Of a stretch of 64,000 bases of DNA, positions 14,871-26,268 are shown in pieces (the stretch's first letter is position 1; each line of letters opens with the position of its first letter). The notes below the pieces were generated by a model. It had not been told where the DNA came from. It ran no database searches and was given only the letters and a program-made list of their open reading frames with translations. The stretch is taken from assembly GCA_037013495.1 (NCBI GenBank), contig CM072812.1, positions 35,732,501 through 35,796,500 on the forward strand, in the 5' to 3' direction. The stretch comes from Hippophae tibetana (taxonomy: Eukaryota > Streptophyta > Magnoliopsida > Rosales > Elaeagnaceae). The translations under genes and the position numbers were made by a program.

Positions 14871-17760
14871 AATAAAGAAGAAAAAAAAACTTTACTAAAG
14901 CATACAAATAAAATTAAATATAAGTTTAAATAAGGTTTAAAATGTTGATATCCAACTAAATACGGAGATTTAAATTTTATAAAAATATCAACGATATTTT
15001 CTTTGTAGACAAAAAATGTTAAAAATAAAAAAATTGTAGAAATTTTATCAAAATTATTAAATTTATTTATAAAATTTTATAAAATATCAAAAAAATTAAC
15101 TACTTATATTTTTAAACTAATTTTTTATTTAATACATATATTTATAAAAGTTATGTTATTTAATTTGATTAATTAATCAAAATACAGAATAATTAATTAA
15201 AATCTGAAATAAGTATTTATATTTTAATTTTTAATATTATTATTAATAGATAAATCTTGGTAGTACATAATAAAATTTAAATTATGAAAATAAAAATTAT
15301 ACAAATAAAAATAATAAATTAAATAAAAAAAGGTATAAATAAAATATTATTCTAAATAAATAATATTTTTATTGAAAATAAAAAATATATAAATATATAA
15401 ATTTAAAGGTAAATTATTTAAATAATTAAAAATATTTAAATAATTAAAAATATTAAAAATATTTTGTAGACAATTTTGTGACAATAACCATAATATACAC
15501 AATATTTTGATAAAAGAATTATTTTTTTGACATTTTTAACAAAAATATTTTGTTGATAATGTCACGACATTTTTAACATTTTTTCGATATTTTAACGAAA
15601 AGACATGAATATTATATAAAATATCGGGAATTGCAAAAAATATGATAATATTAATTGTATAATTGGTGCATAAAATTTTCAAAAATTACATTTGGGCCAA
15701 TTAAATTTTTTAGTACAAATATAATAATTAGTTTCATATTACGTTATAAATGTCAGAATAAATAACATATTAATTTTTTTATTTATTCTATTAACTTTTA
15801 TGTTTCACATATTTATTTCTTTATTTTTTAAATTTACATTAAATCTTTCAAATTTTAAAATATAATAAACGTAATATTTTTATAAAAAAATTTAGAAAAG
15901 TACTATAAAAATAAAGGACAAACACCATAGTCAATCAACTTTTTTTCTTTTATTCATTAAATATTTAGAGTTATGGTTGGAGTTAGGAATTTAGTTCATG
16001 TCTAAAAAATCAAAAATAAAGGATTTGAACAAGAGATGTTAATACTTAAATATATCACATAAGAGAATTATTTTGTCATTTAATAATTTAAATTTTTAGG
16101 AGTATTTTTTTATACATTCATTTAACATGTTATCTGAGACTCTGATTCAAAACTTAAGGTTTTGTTTCGAATTAAAAAAAAAACGTTGTTGATAAGGGAG
16201 TGTTAATTAAGGCACAAGTATATAATTTATAAAAGGATAGTATCATCTTTTAATAGTTTAAATTTGTAGAAAAATTAATTGATGACAATCTTCTAATATA
16301 TCAAAGTTTTTATTGAATCTCTAAAACAAGTGATGTCATACTAACTTTAATTGTTAGTAGAATTTACAAGCCACATTAGATTGCACTTGGGAATAAGACC
16401 ACAAATAGGGGGAGGGGGGATCTAGGGTTTGTGAGATGTTTCTTTTATTCTTTTTTGAAACAATACACAGAAAATATGAAAATGAAAATCACCAATTAAG
16501 GAACCATCCAGCCATTCAGAGGCACTCCACCAACTATCATTCTAACTTTAATTTACACACATCATTTCCACCCATGGCCAACTTATACAATTATAATAAT
16601 GTTATTTTAACTTAACCTGTCTTTAATTCATTAAGACTTTAATTTCCTAATTAAAGCAGATAATTTGATCTGAAATTAAGTATTAGCATAATGATATTAA
16701 TTTGGTCACTTCTTATTGATTATGCCATTCGACCTCTTTCAATGATGTAAGTCTCGAATTTGAGAATTTTAAAATGTGTATGTTAAAAATCTACTTGAAA
16801 TATATATAATTACATTCAAGGTAATTTGTCATAAGCACCATTCGTTTGAAACCTGCCACATTTAATAATTATTTTTACATTATATATGTGTCATAGAGCA
16901 CCCACTAAAGTTTTTGTTTTCACTTTCCAGGTGCGAACGGGTAATATTTTAACATCAACATACATAAACTACAATAAATTGATTATTATATATCATGACT
17001 CGTTTAATTCATGAAGAGACAAAATCCCTTATTTAGAAACTTGAAACTTGGTCAGATTCATGATCAGCAACATTGCAAGGTCATCCTTTTAATTAATTTA
17101 AGAGGAAACTTTTATAATTTTTACCTAAATTTTAAATCTAATGCTGGCTAGTACATAAGAATTAAACAGAGATTTAAAAGTTGATAAATGCATTCCAATA
17201 TAATATAGCATGTCATTAATGAAGTGAAAAGTTGATAAATGCATTCCAATATAATATAGCATGTCATTAATGAAGTGAAAATTGTGCATGATGAGCTATA
17301 TATGAGTGTAAAATCTATGTATGAAGAAATATTTTTAGCTATTTTATGTATTAAATATGTCAAATTTTAGTTACCTTAATATTCTTTTTACTAATAGCAT
17401 TTTTACTCATTTATGAATCAGTTTAATTAAATTATGTAGTTGTGTAATTGAATTAAAAAGTTATTTTATAATATGAAAAATTTAAATTTTGTATAAATTA
17501 ATTGTTTATAATATATACACTTATCTTCCAAACACAAATATATATATATAACAAATGATAATAAATCGTAAATAATCTAAATCAATGACTCATATATTTT
17601 CATATTTTAAAATTTTAATTTAATGAATAACTGCTAAATCAAAGAGAGAAAAACAAATCAAACAAAAAGATATTTATCTTAAATATACTCAAATCAAAAG
17701 TTGAAAATAATTTGTTAAAATAATTTGTATAAAGTATGATAAATATATATATATATATAT
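14136..17760. other. AT-rich intergenic DNA
   Basis: No gene is supported. A segment at 14190-14310 resembles part of TGA intron 5 (6100-6200) and so is a dispersed repeat. There are (AT)n and (AAT)n tracts at 14838-14875 and a poly-T run near 14730. The open frames across these tracts are low-complexity artefacts. Confidence 0.5.
17176..17281. repeat. 51-bp tandem repeat, two copies
   Basis: The unit starting AAAAGTTGATAAATGC is present twice in immediate succession and appears identical by eye. This suggests a recent slippage or unequal-exchange event. Confidence 0.9.
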
Positions 17761-17761
17761 T

Positions 17762-19660
17762 GATTAGCTTGTATATCCTCAGAGGAGTGAGCAAGAAACA
17801 AATAAACCATTTGATAAGATAAGGGTAATTGGTACTCTATCTTAATGCACAACTCACAAGTTATCTATTTTCATTCTTCAACAGATTTAGTTCTCAGCAT
17901 ATTTAATTTTATTGTTTAGTTCTCCATTTAAAATTGCATTTAGAATAGAATTAAAGATTAATTATAACCTAGTCTGTCCTAAATAAGAAGAATATTTCTT
18001 CTTCTAATTGTTTGATTTTTCTTGGTCGAAATGAAGTATGATGCAGTAAGAGGACTCTTTCTTTGAGGGGATTATATTTGCATATCTGTATAGAATGGCA
18101 ACATAAACAGCAGGAGGCTTGGCTACTTCTTATGTGAATCGGCAGTGTAGTTATGCTGTTCATGATTCCTTGAACCTGTCAAACTCATTGATAATAATAA
18201 TGCTCTTTTAATATGGCAAACATGTCCTTTCGGATTCAGTACACATGAATAGACGCCATAGAAATAATAATACGTTCCTGCTTCTGAAAAGGGCAACTTC
18301 TAAAATGTAGCTATTGCTGATATCTATTTGCAACTATTTTATTGTACTGATATCTAAAACGTGTTACAAAGCTTCATAATTCTTAAAATTAGTGCAATTT
18401 ATTCACATTAATGTTATATATTTTTTAACACTTTAATCATTTCTTCCCAATTTTGTTTTTTTTATCACTTTTTTAATTAAAAAAAACTTAAATTTGATCA
18501 AATTAAATATATTTAAAGCGCACGAATTTAAAGTAAAGTTATCAAAGTGAATGCAATTTTTTCTTTTGCTTATACTCAAAATCTTCTTCTTTTTCTTCTT
18601 TCGCATTAACTTTTCGTTTGTTATTTTCTACAATTGAGATGGAGTATGGACATTGGATGGAAGAACAATGTAAGCAAATTTGTGAATTGAGGACTGCTTT
18701 ACGAGATGATGTAGGTGATATTAAGCTTCAGATACTTGTGGATAATGGTATGACCCACTACTTCAAACTTTTCCGTATGAAAGCAGCTGCTGTGAAAGTT
18801 GAGATGTGGAAGACAACAGCTGAGAAGTTCTTTTCATGGATTAGAGAGTTTATCTGCCCTTCAGAACTGGTTAAGGTAATGTCTGATGCCATTTATATCA
18901 TTAGAAAATTAGTTGATAAGAGTTATTTTGACTGCAGGTTCTTACACCGCATCTTGAGCCCTTGGCCGAGCAACAATGTTTTGATGTTTGTAATCTAAAA
19001 CAATCATGTCAACAAGCAGAAGCAGCTCTTTTGCAAGGTCTAGAGATACTTACTGAGACAGTAACAACTAATCAACTAAGTGAAGTTCATTATGTATCAC
19101 CTTTGGTTACTCCACATATGGGTATTGCACTAGAGAGGTTGAAAGCTCTTGTTAGCTTCGTGAACCAGGTAATCTTGTTTTGAGAATTATTGTACGTGAT
19201 TTTTTTATTCCAATTCTTAATCTTTTTGTTTATACGGCTTCCAATTACCTTTCCAACCTAACTTGAACAAGCTTTTGTCCAAATGGGTCGATCATCTACA
19301 ACAGGAAGCTCTGCAACAGATGCATCGAATCTTGACAACCCGCCAGGCAGCTAGAGGCTTGCTTGCCTTGGGGGAGTACTTCCAACGTCTTCGGGCTTTA
19401 AGCTCGCTTTAGGCTACTTGTCCTCATGAGCCTACCTAGTCTTACCATTGAAGAGAGTACAAGCTAATTTCAAAATCTAGGCGAGATAATCAGGACAAAG
19501 GCTATGATTCTAAAGAACATATATACAATTTAGGATGGAAGAATGTGATTGGATATTACAAAACTTACACAATTGTGTCCAATGAGATTATGCCATTTAA
19601 ATTGTATTTAAGAGATATATATAGTAGTACTTTCTGTATATTAGTTTCCTGGTGTACTAA
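17762..19660 (+). pseudogene. TGA1-like pseudogene: Partial duplicate of the TGA factor lacking its bZIP exons
   Basis: Segmental copy of the intact TGA gene at 4144-8197. Exon 2 sequence reappears at 17775-17816, but its donor GT is changed to AT. Intron-2 sequence then jumps directly to late intron-5 sequence near 18110, so exons 3-5 (basic region and zipper) are gone; exon 1 is not found. Exon 6 (about 18627-18875) keeps its frame but lost 7 codons, including the DVFYVISG stretch, and gained one. Exon 7 (18937-19168) keeps its frame minus 4 codons. The exon-8 acceptor AG is changed to GG just before 19287, and TGG became the stop TAG at 19410-19412. Homology continues into the 3' flank to about 19660. 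It cannot encode a DNA-binding TGA factor, although a DOG1-domain fragment is still open across exons 6-7. Confidence 0.88.
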
Positions 19661-22084
19661 TATAGAGGGAGAGAGAGAAAAAAAACTCAATTAATGATAC
19701 GAATATATCACATATTGGCTTCTCTGTCAACTATTAACGGAAGCAACCATTTAATAAAAAAAATTAAAAAAAAAAACCTCAAATTTTTAGATGCCTTCTT
19801 CATTTGATTTCATAGTCTAATCCCTAGAGTTCTTCCGAATTCTTCTGTTTTCTTCCTATTTCGTTAACAAAAACTTGCAAGAAATCTCAAGTTCAACTTA
19901 GTGGAACAATCTTCAACAGACACATCAAAGAACGTTTTCGTAAAATTAAATATTCAACAACTAACATTACAAAGCTTGTTCTCCGTTTCATCCCATATTT
20001 CCTTAGCAATAAGTGCTGTGTTAGGATCAAAAGAAAACATGCTGTAATGGCCCATGTTAGAAAAACCCAATCCATGTTGTAAGTCCAAAACTTTTTGTAT
20101 ACTTTAAAGTTCCCATATACCAATTCAAACCGTTCATGTTTACCAATAAAAAGGGACTAAATATTAACCTTTCTTCCTTAGTCAATGTGAATTCATAATT
20201 CCAATGTTGAGAGACAACCAGCATGAGTATTTCTAAAACCCAAACTTTCTAAGGTGACAGACAGTAATCAAACCATTATAAACACTCAATTTATGCAAGT
20301 AACTAAGCTTAAGAAAAAACTTTTTACTGCGGTGATTTATCCGCGCCTTTCCCAACCATACAAATGTTCTGACCAATACCCAGATAGAGAAACCGCCATT
20401 AAACCCCCGTCGAGATGGCCATCTAGTACATGAAACGTAACAAAATGCAATAAACGCATAGAATTTACAAAAGCTTAATACAGTGAAGGGTCTCTGAGGC
20501 ATATGCTTCCTTCGATTTTGTAAATTCCATCAATGGATTCCTCGTTGGGAGAAAGGGATTTTTTAAGTCCATTTCTATTGTAGCAAAAGAGCACTTGAGT
20601 CTACTTGTTTTTAAAATAATGTGAATAGAATAAAGATTACAGCATCATACATTGGTGGTCTTATTCTGAAAACATTTCCATGCAATCCCCTTTTCTAAGT
20701 AGAACTCCTATCTCTTTCTCTAATAAGGAACAAATCCATGATCATTCATTATGTTATTAGTACACATTCAGAAGAAAAAATAATTGTTTAATGTAGTAGC
20801 TTTCTACTTCAAAATTTCAAGTGGAATAAATGTGTTAATATCTCTTAGATTTTCGAACAAAACTGCAGTTTCTGTCTTTGCAGAAGTCTTCTTTTTTCTG
20901 TCACAAGTTCTACCCACACAAGCTTCTGCCTTTCCCCTAACATTTCTGAATCCGATGAATGAAAAAAAAAGGTATGAGATGCAGACAAGCATAACAATTT
21001 ACAAGTCCATAACACAAATATTGCATTAGGAGAGGAGACAAACTAAAAAAGTACTGGAAATAAATTTATTAGAATAAAGGTTAAAACGTACCGCTGGTTT
21101 TCAAATTTTTAAAATTTTACATATATACCTTAAAATTTAGAGATTAAATCATATATTTTAAAATTTTAAAACATATGATTTAATCTCTAAATTTTTGAAA
21201 TTTCACATATATTTATTAAATTTTTTATTCACAAATATATATTTTAATAACCAAACTAAAATCGTGTCAAATTTTAAAAATTTAGTAACTAAATTGTAGA
21301 ATTTAAAATTTTATGAACCTATGTGTGAATTTTTAAAAATTTAAGAACCAACCCGTACATTTAAAGTTTAGAAACCTATATAAAAATTTAGTTAAAGCTT
21401 TGAAATCATTGATGACTTTAGCCAAGAATAAATGTAGCATCAGTCTATACTTGCTATGAATGATTAATGCTAAAAGAAATAGTATGCCTTACATATAATT
21501 TGACCACAGTATATAATAAAATGCACAAGTATCTCTAAATAAGGAGTGTTATTGTGGATTTGGGATAATGGTTTGTATTATTTTCATTCAGTTTTAAGGA
21601 TAACTCAAAATGCCAGAGTTGGAGATAGAGCAGCTCTTTATTCTTAAAGATAAATCCCAAAAAAGAAGGAAAAATAAATAAAAGGAGTTAGGTGTAAGAA
21701 TGTTTGACTTTCTAGCCCTTTAGTAACTCCATTTTAGCAATGAAAAGCAAAAGGGAATATATCTCCCGAACCACCCGAGGTTTGCCTAAATAACAAAATG
21801 AATCTTTACTCTGTTTTATTTAACACTTTATAAGTTAAAAGATATCCAAGTGTCCAAAAAAGTGTTAATTTAATACTATAGGCAAACCTGGAGGGAGTAT
21901 CTGTAATTCACTCAAAATAAGATCCATTTTCGTGACTTTAATGTTTCCGTAAATACAAACAGCTAAAAACTAGCTCAACTAATTGAAAAATCATCAAAAA
22001 GCAAGAGATGCTACAGTAATATTATAGAATTATGTTTAAGTGGGATATCCGATAAAAGAGAAATTTTGGAGGACCAAATTTGAG
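19661..22084. other. Intergenic DNA
   Basis: No gene is supported. The minus-strand frames at 19893-20123 and 20233-20502 have slightly higher GC and some protein-like composition but match no family I recognise and are broken between frames. An AT-rich stretch at 21060-21400 contains short inverted near-repeats (TAAAATTTT-type). Confidence 0.45.
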
Positions 22085-22575
22085 AGTAGTTACTTTCATG
22101 TCTTTGATGAAGAGATCTTAATCGCTCAAGCAGGGGCAAACCAACATCATTGCAATGAGTTTGACGCCTTTCCTTATCAAGGACTCTGAGCACTGCAAGT
22201 CCTCCAGCAGTTGGACATCGCCAAAGTTACAATATCAGAAATGATACCTTGGGTTTAGAAACCCCCAGTAATGCAGACGCCACCAGCCTTATGAGTAATG
22301 TCACATACCAATTTCAAGTATGCAGGGGCCAATTCAACTGCACCTTGAACTCCCTAAAGTTGGCAGAAGAAAGAAAGGATTGATAACTACCACTAGAAAA
22401 ATTAAACTTTACTAGAAAACAAACTACCAACCTTAACTGTTTCTGCTATAAATCCAGCAACTTTTCCAAAGGTGCCGTAGTCGGTATGGTCTTGAAAATC
22501 TTTTGCATAAAGTTTAGCATCAGAGCCAAAAACTCCACCATATGGATCTGGATTTATAATATGATGAATTTCATT
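22085..22575 (-). pseudogene. AGT2-like class III aminotransferase pseudogene
   Basis: Minus-strand remnant of an alanine:glyoxylate aminotransferase 2-type gene (PLP-dependent, mitochondrial or peroxisomal in plants). Exon A, 22575-22432, is open for 48 codons with AG/GT borders and reads [20 protein letters not shown] to GFIAETVK. Exon B begins at 22353 with [15 protein letters not shown] and KAGGVCI. It then lacks the ADEVQ segment, hits a TAA in GF-stop-TQG, and continues SDIVTLA. A second deletion removes the PLP-lysine segment, and the sequence resumes in another frame as TAGGLAVLRVLDKERRQ at about 22205. Upstream and downstream exons are not found. It is dead by several independent lesions. 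Confidence 0.75.
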
Positions 22576-23115
22576 CTGCATATTATAGCATTAGTTTGAG
22601 CAAGTGAGTCAGAACTGACATGCTGACATGCCAATAGACATACCACCGATTAGTTCAATTGGCTACACTCCATAAAAAAGAAAAGAACAAAGATTCATGA
22701 AGCAAGAGAGTCCATGTGCATGCTTATCTCAATTGAATGGCTGTGCTGATTGATAAGTACATGCATAAAATCAATTATTGTTATTTTACTTCCACTAATA
22801 AATTGTGACTGCATGGTACAAATTAAACATTTAAATCAAAAATGATGAACGAGAAGTCCAGCTCATGTATAATTTACAACAAGTAGCACGACTAGTTGGT
22901 ATCTAATTGTGAGTGCATTAAGCAGGTTTACACATACAGTCTCTTTATGTCCAAAGGTTGAAGAGCAGCACATAAGCTTCTCACAGGCAACACCAAATGA
23001 TGATAATGATTTATGCACAACTGCGGACAACAACTTGATTCAAACCAAGAAACCCCAATCCTATATAGAGCATTGCAACTCAAAAGAGATAGAAAATACC
23101 TTATATATATCTTCA

Positions 23116-26100
23116 TCACCAATAGTCAGAACAAGAACACTTGCCATCAGTAAAGTGGTGAAAACGGTAAGGATCTCTAAGTATAATTTTCCTCCCAATT
23201 AGTCTACTAACATACTTGTACACAGAATGACAATCACCACAAACTCGAAGGTTCTTGAAAACTCTAACAGGTGAAGTTTTTGGAGCATTAAGCAAGCCAA
23301 AAGCAAGAGCAATTCTCTCACTGTGGTTCCAAAGATTATGCTCCTTCTGCTCCTCGTCTGTGTCTTGCAGTGCGTAGCTTGTATCAGCAATGTAACCTGC
23401 TTCTCTAAGCATCTTCATAAGCTCACTCAATTTGGAATAGATCTGATCAGACTGTGGATGGGAATTATCTCCCATTCCAAATTTATATATCTGGTCTTTC
23501 AACTTGACCCAACTGCATGCTGGCTGCTTCTTTATGTTACCCAATCCCATTATACTCCTTACATTCTCTACATCATCCCATCTTCCTGTAGTTGCACAAA
23601 CATTTGAATAAAGAACATAAGCTGAATCATCTGTTGGGTCCAACCTGAGAAGACACTCTGCAGCCTTCCTCCCTAACTCCAAATTGGCATGGACTTTGCA
23701 AGATGCCAACAAGCTTCGCCACACAATATCATTTGGTGGAACTGGCATTTCCTTGATAAAGTTCTCAGCCTCAGCGAGTCTTCCTGATCGTCCAAGAAGA
23801 TCAACTATGTTTACACAATGCTCTATACCAGGAGGGATACCAAACTTTGTAGTCATTGAGGCATAGTATGCAAGACCTTCATCCACCAAACCGCCATGAC
23901 TACAAGCAGTTAAAAGTGAAACAAAGGTGACATGATCAGGTTTCTTACCCCAGTTTAACATTTCATGAAAGATCTCCATTGCTTTTTGGAAACAACCATG
24001 TCTAGCAAAAGATGATATCAATGTGTTCCATGATAATCGTGACCTATGGAGTGGTAAAGGAACCATTCTTAAAACACTCTCCATTTCCCCACATTTTCCA
24101 TACATGTCCATTGCCGCATTTGTGACATAATGATCAGATTCAAGACCAAGTTTTATTGCAAAGCCATGAAGCTGCTGGCCTTCCTCTAATATAGCCAGAT
24201 CAGCACAAACAGAAAGAGCCTCAGATAAGCTGAACTGATCTAAATCAAATCCAGCATGTCTCATTTCCAAAATCAATTTTAAAGCATCTTCCTTACAGCC
24301 ATTACTAGCATGTGCAGCAATTATAGCATTCCACAAAATAGAATTCTTGTTAGCTAAACCATCAAACAGAAAACGACTTGAATTTAACTCACCGCACCTG
24401 GCATACATAGTTAAAAGGGAACTCTGTACATATATATCTGACACAAAACCTGTCAGAATTAGATGAGCATGGATGGGCATCCCATGTTTTGTTAGAGTGT
24501 CAGGAGTCAAGCAAGCACCAAGAAGATTAATCACTGTTATATAATTAGTTTTTATTCCCTCATCTCTCATGATGTTAAAAACTCTAATTGCTTCAATTGG
24601 TTCTCTATTCTCAGCATAACTACCAATAAGAGAATTGCAAGTTACTTCATCTCGATGAGGCATCGTCAGTAAGACCTTCTTTGCATCAGCAGTCCTGCCA
24701 GTCTTGCCGTACATGGTAACTAACGCATTTCCAACTACGAGATTGTTTTGCAGTCCTTGAAGGACTGCAAGAGCATGAAGTATTTTACCTTCAACAAGAA
24801 ATTCAGTGTTTGTGCAGGCAGCTAATGAACTTGTTAAAGTCACATAATTCATTCTTCCTATCTGAAGCATTTCCCCAAAAAGCTCCAAAGCCTTTCGGCA
24901 CTCCTCATTTTCAACATAGCATGCTACCAAAGAATTCCAGGAGATCAAATCCCTCTCGGGCATTCTTTGGAAAACTAACCCTGCATCTTCAGATCTTCCA
25001 CCTGCAGAATACATTTTTAGAAGGGTATTGCCAACATATTCATTTGATTCCAAACCCATTTTTATTACTAGAGCGTGAATTCCCCTGCCCCACTTCAAAT
25101 TATCAACAGAACTGCAGGCCGTTAACAATGATGAAAGTGTAACAGCATTCACTTCTTTATGAACATGCCTCATCTGATGAAAATATCTAAATGATCCTTC
25201 CCGACGTCCGTTTTGTGCATGTGCAGAAATAATAGAATTCCATGAGATTGTGTCGTGTTCATCCATGTGATCAAAGATATAACAGGAACCCTCCACCCTA
25301 CCAACACTACAATACATGGCTATAATGGAGTTTGCAACTGAAACATTAGTCACTAGCCCAGACTTCATAACATTCCCATGCATTTGAAGACCTAATAAAT
25401 CATCCCCAAGCATCCCACAAGTCCTGATGACTAGAGTCATTGTGTTTTCATTGCAGGATATATTTTTACGTATTATGCATTTATATGTATCTATGACCTT
25501 CGTTAATTCTTCATTAACTGAATAACCAACCATTAATGAAGTCCAAGTGACAACGTTTCTGTAAGGCATCCCATCAAAAAACTTCTGGGCATCAAAAACA
25601 AATCCATAGATGCCATAAAAATGCACCAGAGATGTACCCACAAATACATCAACCAGCAAACCAATCTTGACAAGCAAACCATGAACTTGTAATCCTTCAC
25701 CAAGCATACTAGCTGATTTATTGCATGCAGTTACTACACTAGCAATAAAAAAATCACTAGGTTTTATACCACAATCCCACATGTCTCGAAAGAATTCAAT
25801 GGCTTCACGGTACATAGCAACTCGGACATAACCTGACATCATGTTATTCCAAGAAGCTTCATTTCTCTCCAACATGTAATTAAATACATTACGGGCATTT
25901 CTGATGCAACCAAACTTGAAATACATGTTTACTAAAGTATTTAAATAGAATATACTGAGAGGCACAAAACCCTTTAAGCATAGTGCATGCAATTCTCTGC
26001 CAGAGACTTCTTTGCTGATTTCTGAGAAACCCTTCTGATAAAAGCTCGCAATCTCGGGGTTTGGGTGGTGGGAAAGGGAATGGATACCACATTCTGCAAG

Positions 26101-26268
26101 TTCTTCTAGGCATGAGACCGAACAAACTGTTTGGCTTAAGTGGTTCCGGCGGCAGAAAATGGATATGTAAGTGGTAGTACTGGTAGGTTTTGGAAAAGAG
26201 GGTTTAAGAGCTGAGATTACTCTGCAGCACCAAGCCATCTCTGATTGTTCTTTATTGAGATTAGACAA
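23116..26268 (-). CDS. DYW-class pentatricopeptide repeat protein (At1g16480-like)
   Basis: Intronless gene for a 1050-residue PLS-type PPR protein. Such proteins bind organellar RNA in mitochondria or plastids, and DYW domains carry the cytidine deaminase for C-to-U editing. The N-terminus is basic and Ser/Thr-rich, consistent with an organelle transit peptide. A second methionine at residue 11 (26238) gives the more usual start MAWCCRV. Tandem P, L and S repeats run from about residue 100 to 870 (recurring WNSLI, NALVTMY, G..VHA motifs). The E/E+ region follows, then the DYW domain from about 940 to the end: HSE (982-984), CGDCH (Cys1010, Cys1013), HHF (1037-1039), Cys1044, Cys1046 and terminal DYW. 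The deaminase zinc ligands and the end are intact, so it should be functional. Its repeat order reminds me of Arabidopsis At1g16480, but orthology was not tested. Confidence 0.95.
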   Translation of the reverse strand: MSNLNKEQSEMAWCCRVISALKPSFPKPTSTTTYISIFCRRNHLSQTVCSVSCLEELAECGIHSLSHHPNPEIASFYQKGFSEISKEVSGRELHALCLKGFVPLSIFYLNTLVNMYFKFGCIRNARNVFNYMLERNEASWNNMMSGYVRVAMYREAIEFFRDMWDCGIKPSDFFIASVVTACNKSASMLGEGLQVHGLLVKIGLLVDVFVGTSLVHFYGIYGFVFDAQKFFDGMPYRNVVTWTSLMVGYSVNEELTKVIDTYKCIIRKNISCNENTMTLVIRTCGMLGDDLLGLQMHGNVMKSGLVTNVSVANSIIAMYCSVGRVEGSCYIFDHMDEHDTISWNSIISAHAQNGRREGSFRYFHQMRHVHKEVNAVTLSSLLTACSSVDNLKWGRGIHALVIKMGLESNEYVGNTLLKMYSAGGRSEDAGLVFQRMPERDLISWNSLVACYVENEECRKALELFGEMLQIGRMNYVTLTSSLAACTNTEFLVEGKILHALAVLQGLQNNLVVGNALVTMYGKTGRTADAKKVLLTMPHRDEVTCNSLIGSYAENREPIEAIRVFNIMRDEGIKTNYITVINLLGACLTPDTLTKHGMPIHAHLILTGFVSDIYVQSSLLTMYARCGELNSSRFLFDGLANKNSILWNAIIAAHASNGCKEDALKLILEMRHAGFDLDQFSLSEALSVCADLAILEEGQQLHGFAIKLGLESDHYVTNAAMDMYGKCGEMESVLRMVPLPLHRSRLSWNTLISSFARHGCFQKAMEIFHEMLNWGKKPDHVTFVSLLTACSHGGLVDEGLAYYASMTTKFGIPPGIEHCVNIVDLLGRSGRLAEAENFIKEMPVPPNDIVWRSLLASCKVHANLELGRKAAECLLRLDPTDDSAYVLYSNVCATTGRWDDVENVRSIMGLGNIKKQPACSWVKLKDQIYKFGMGDNSHPQSDQIYSKLSELMKMLREAGYIADTSYALQDTDEEQKEHNLWNHSERIALAFGLLNAPKTSPVRVFKNLRVCGDCHSVYKYVSRLIGRKIILRDPYRFHHFTDGKCSCSDYW

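Noticed and set aside
14573-14933. Open frames on both strands across poly-T and (AT)n/(AAT)n tracts
   Set aside because: Low-complexity translation only.
19893-20502. Two minus-strand frames with somewhat protein-like sequence
   Set aside because: Different frames, stops between them, no family recognised; could be a decayed gene but not supportable.
22909-23202. 97-codon plus-strand frame opposite the PPR 3' end
   Set aside because: Overlaps the antisense of the PPR stop and 3' untranslated region; no domain.
24810-25142. 110-codon plus-strand frame inside the PPR gene
   Set aside because: Antisense shadow of a long, clearly real coding sequence.
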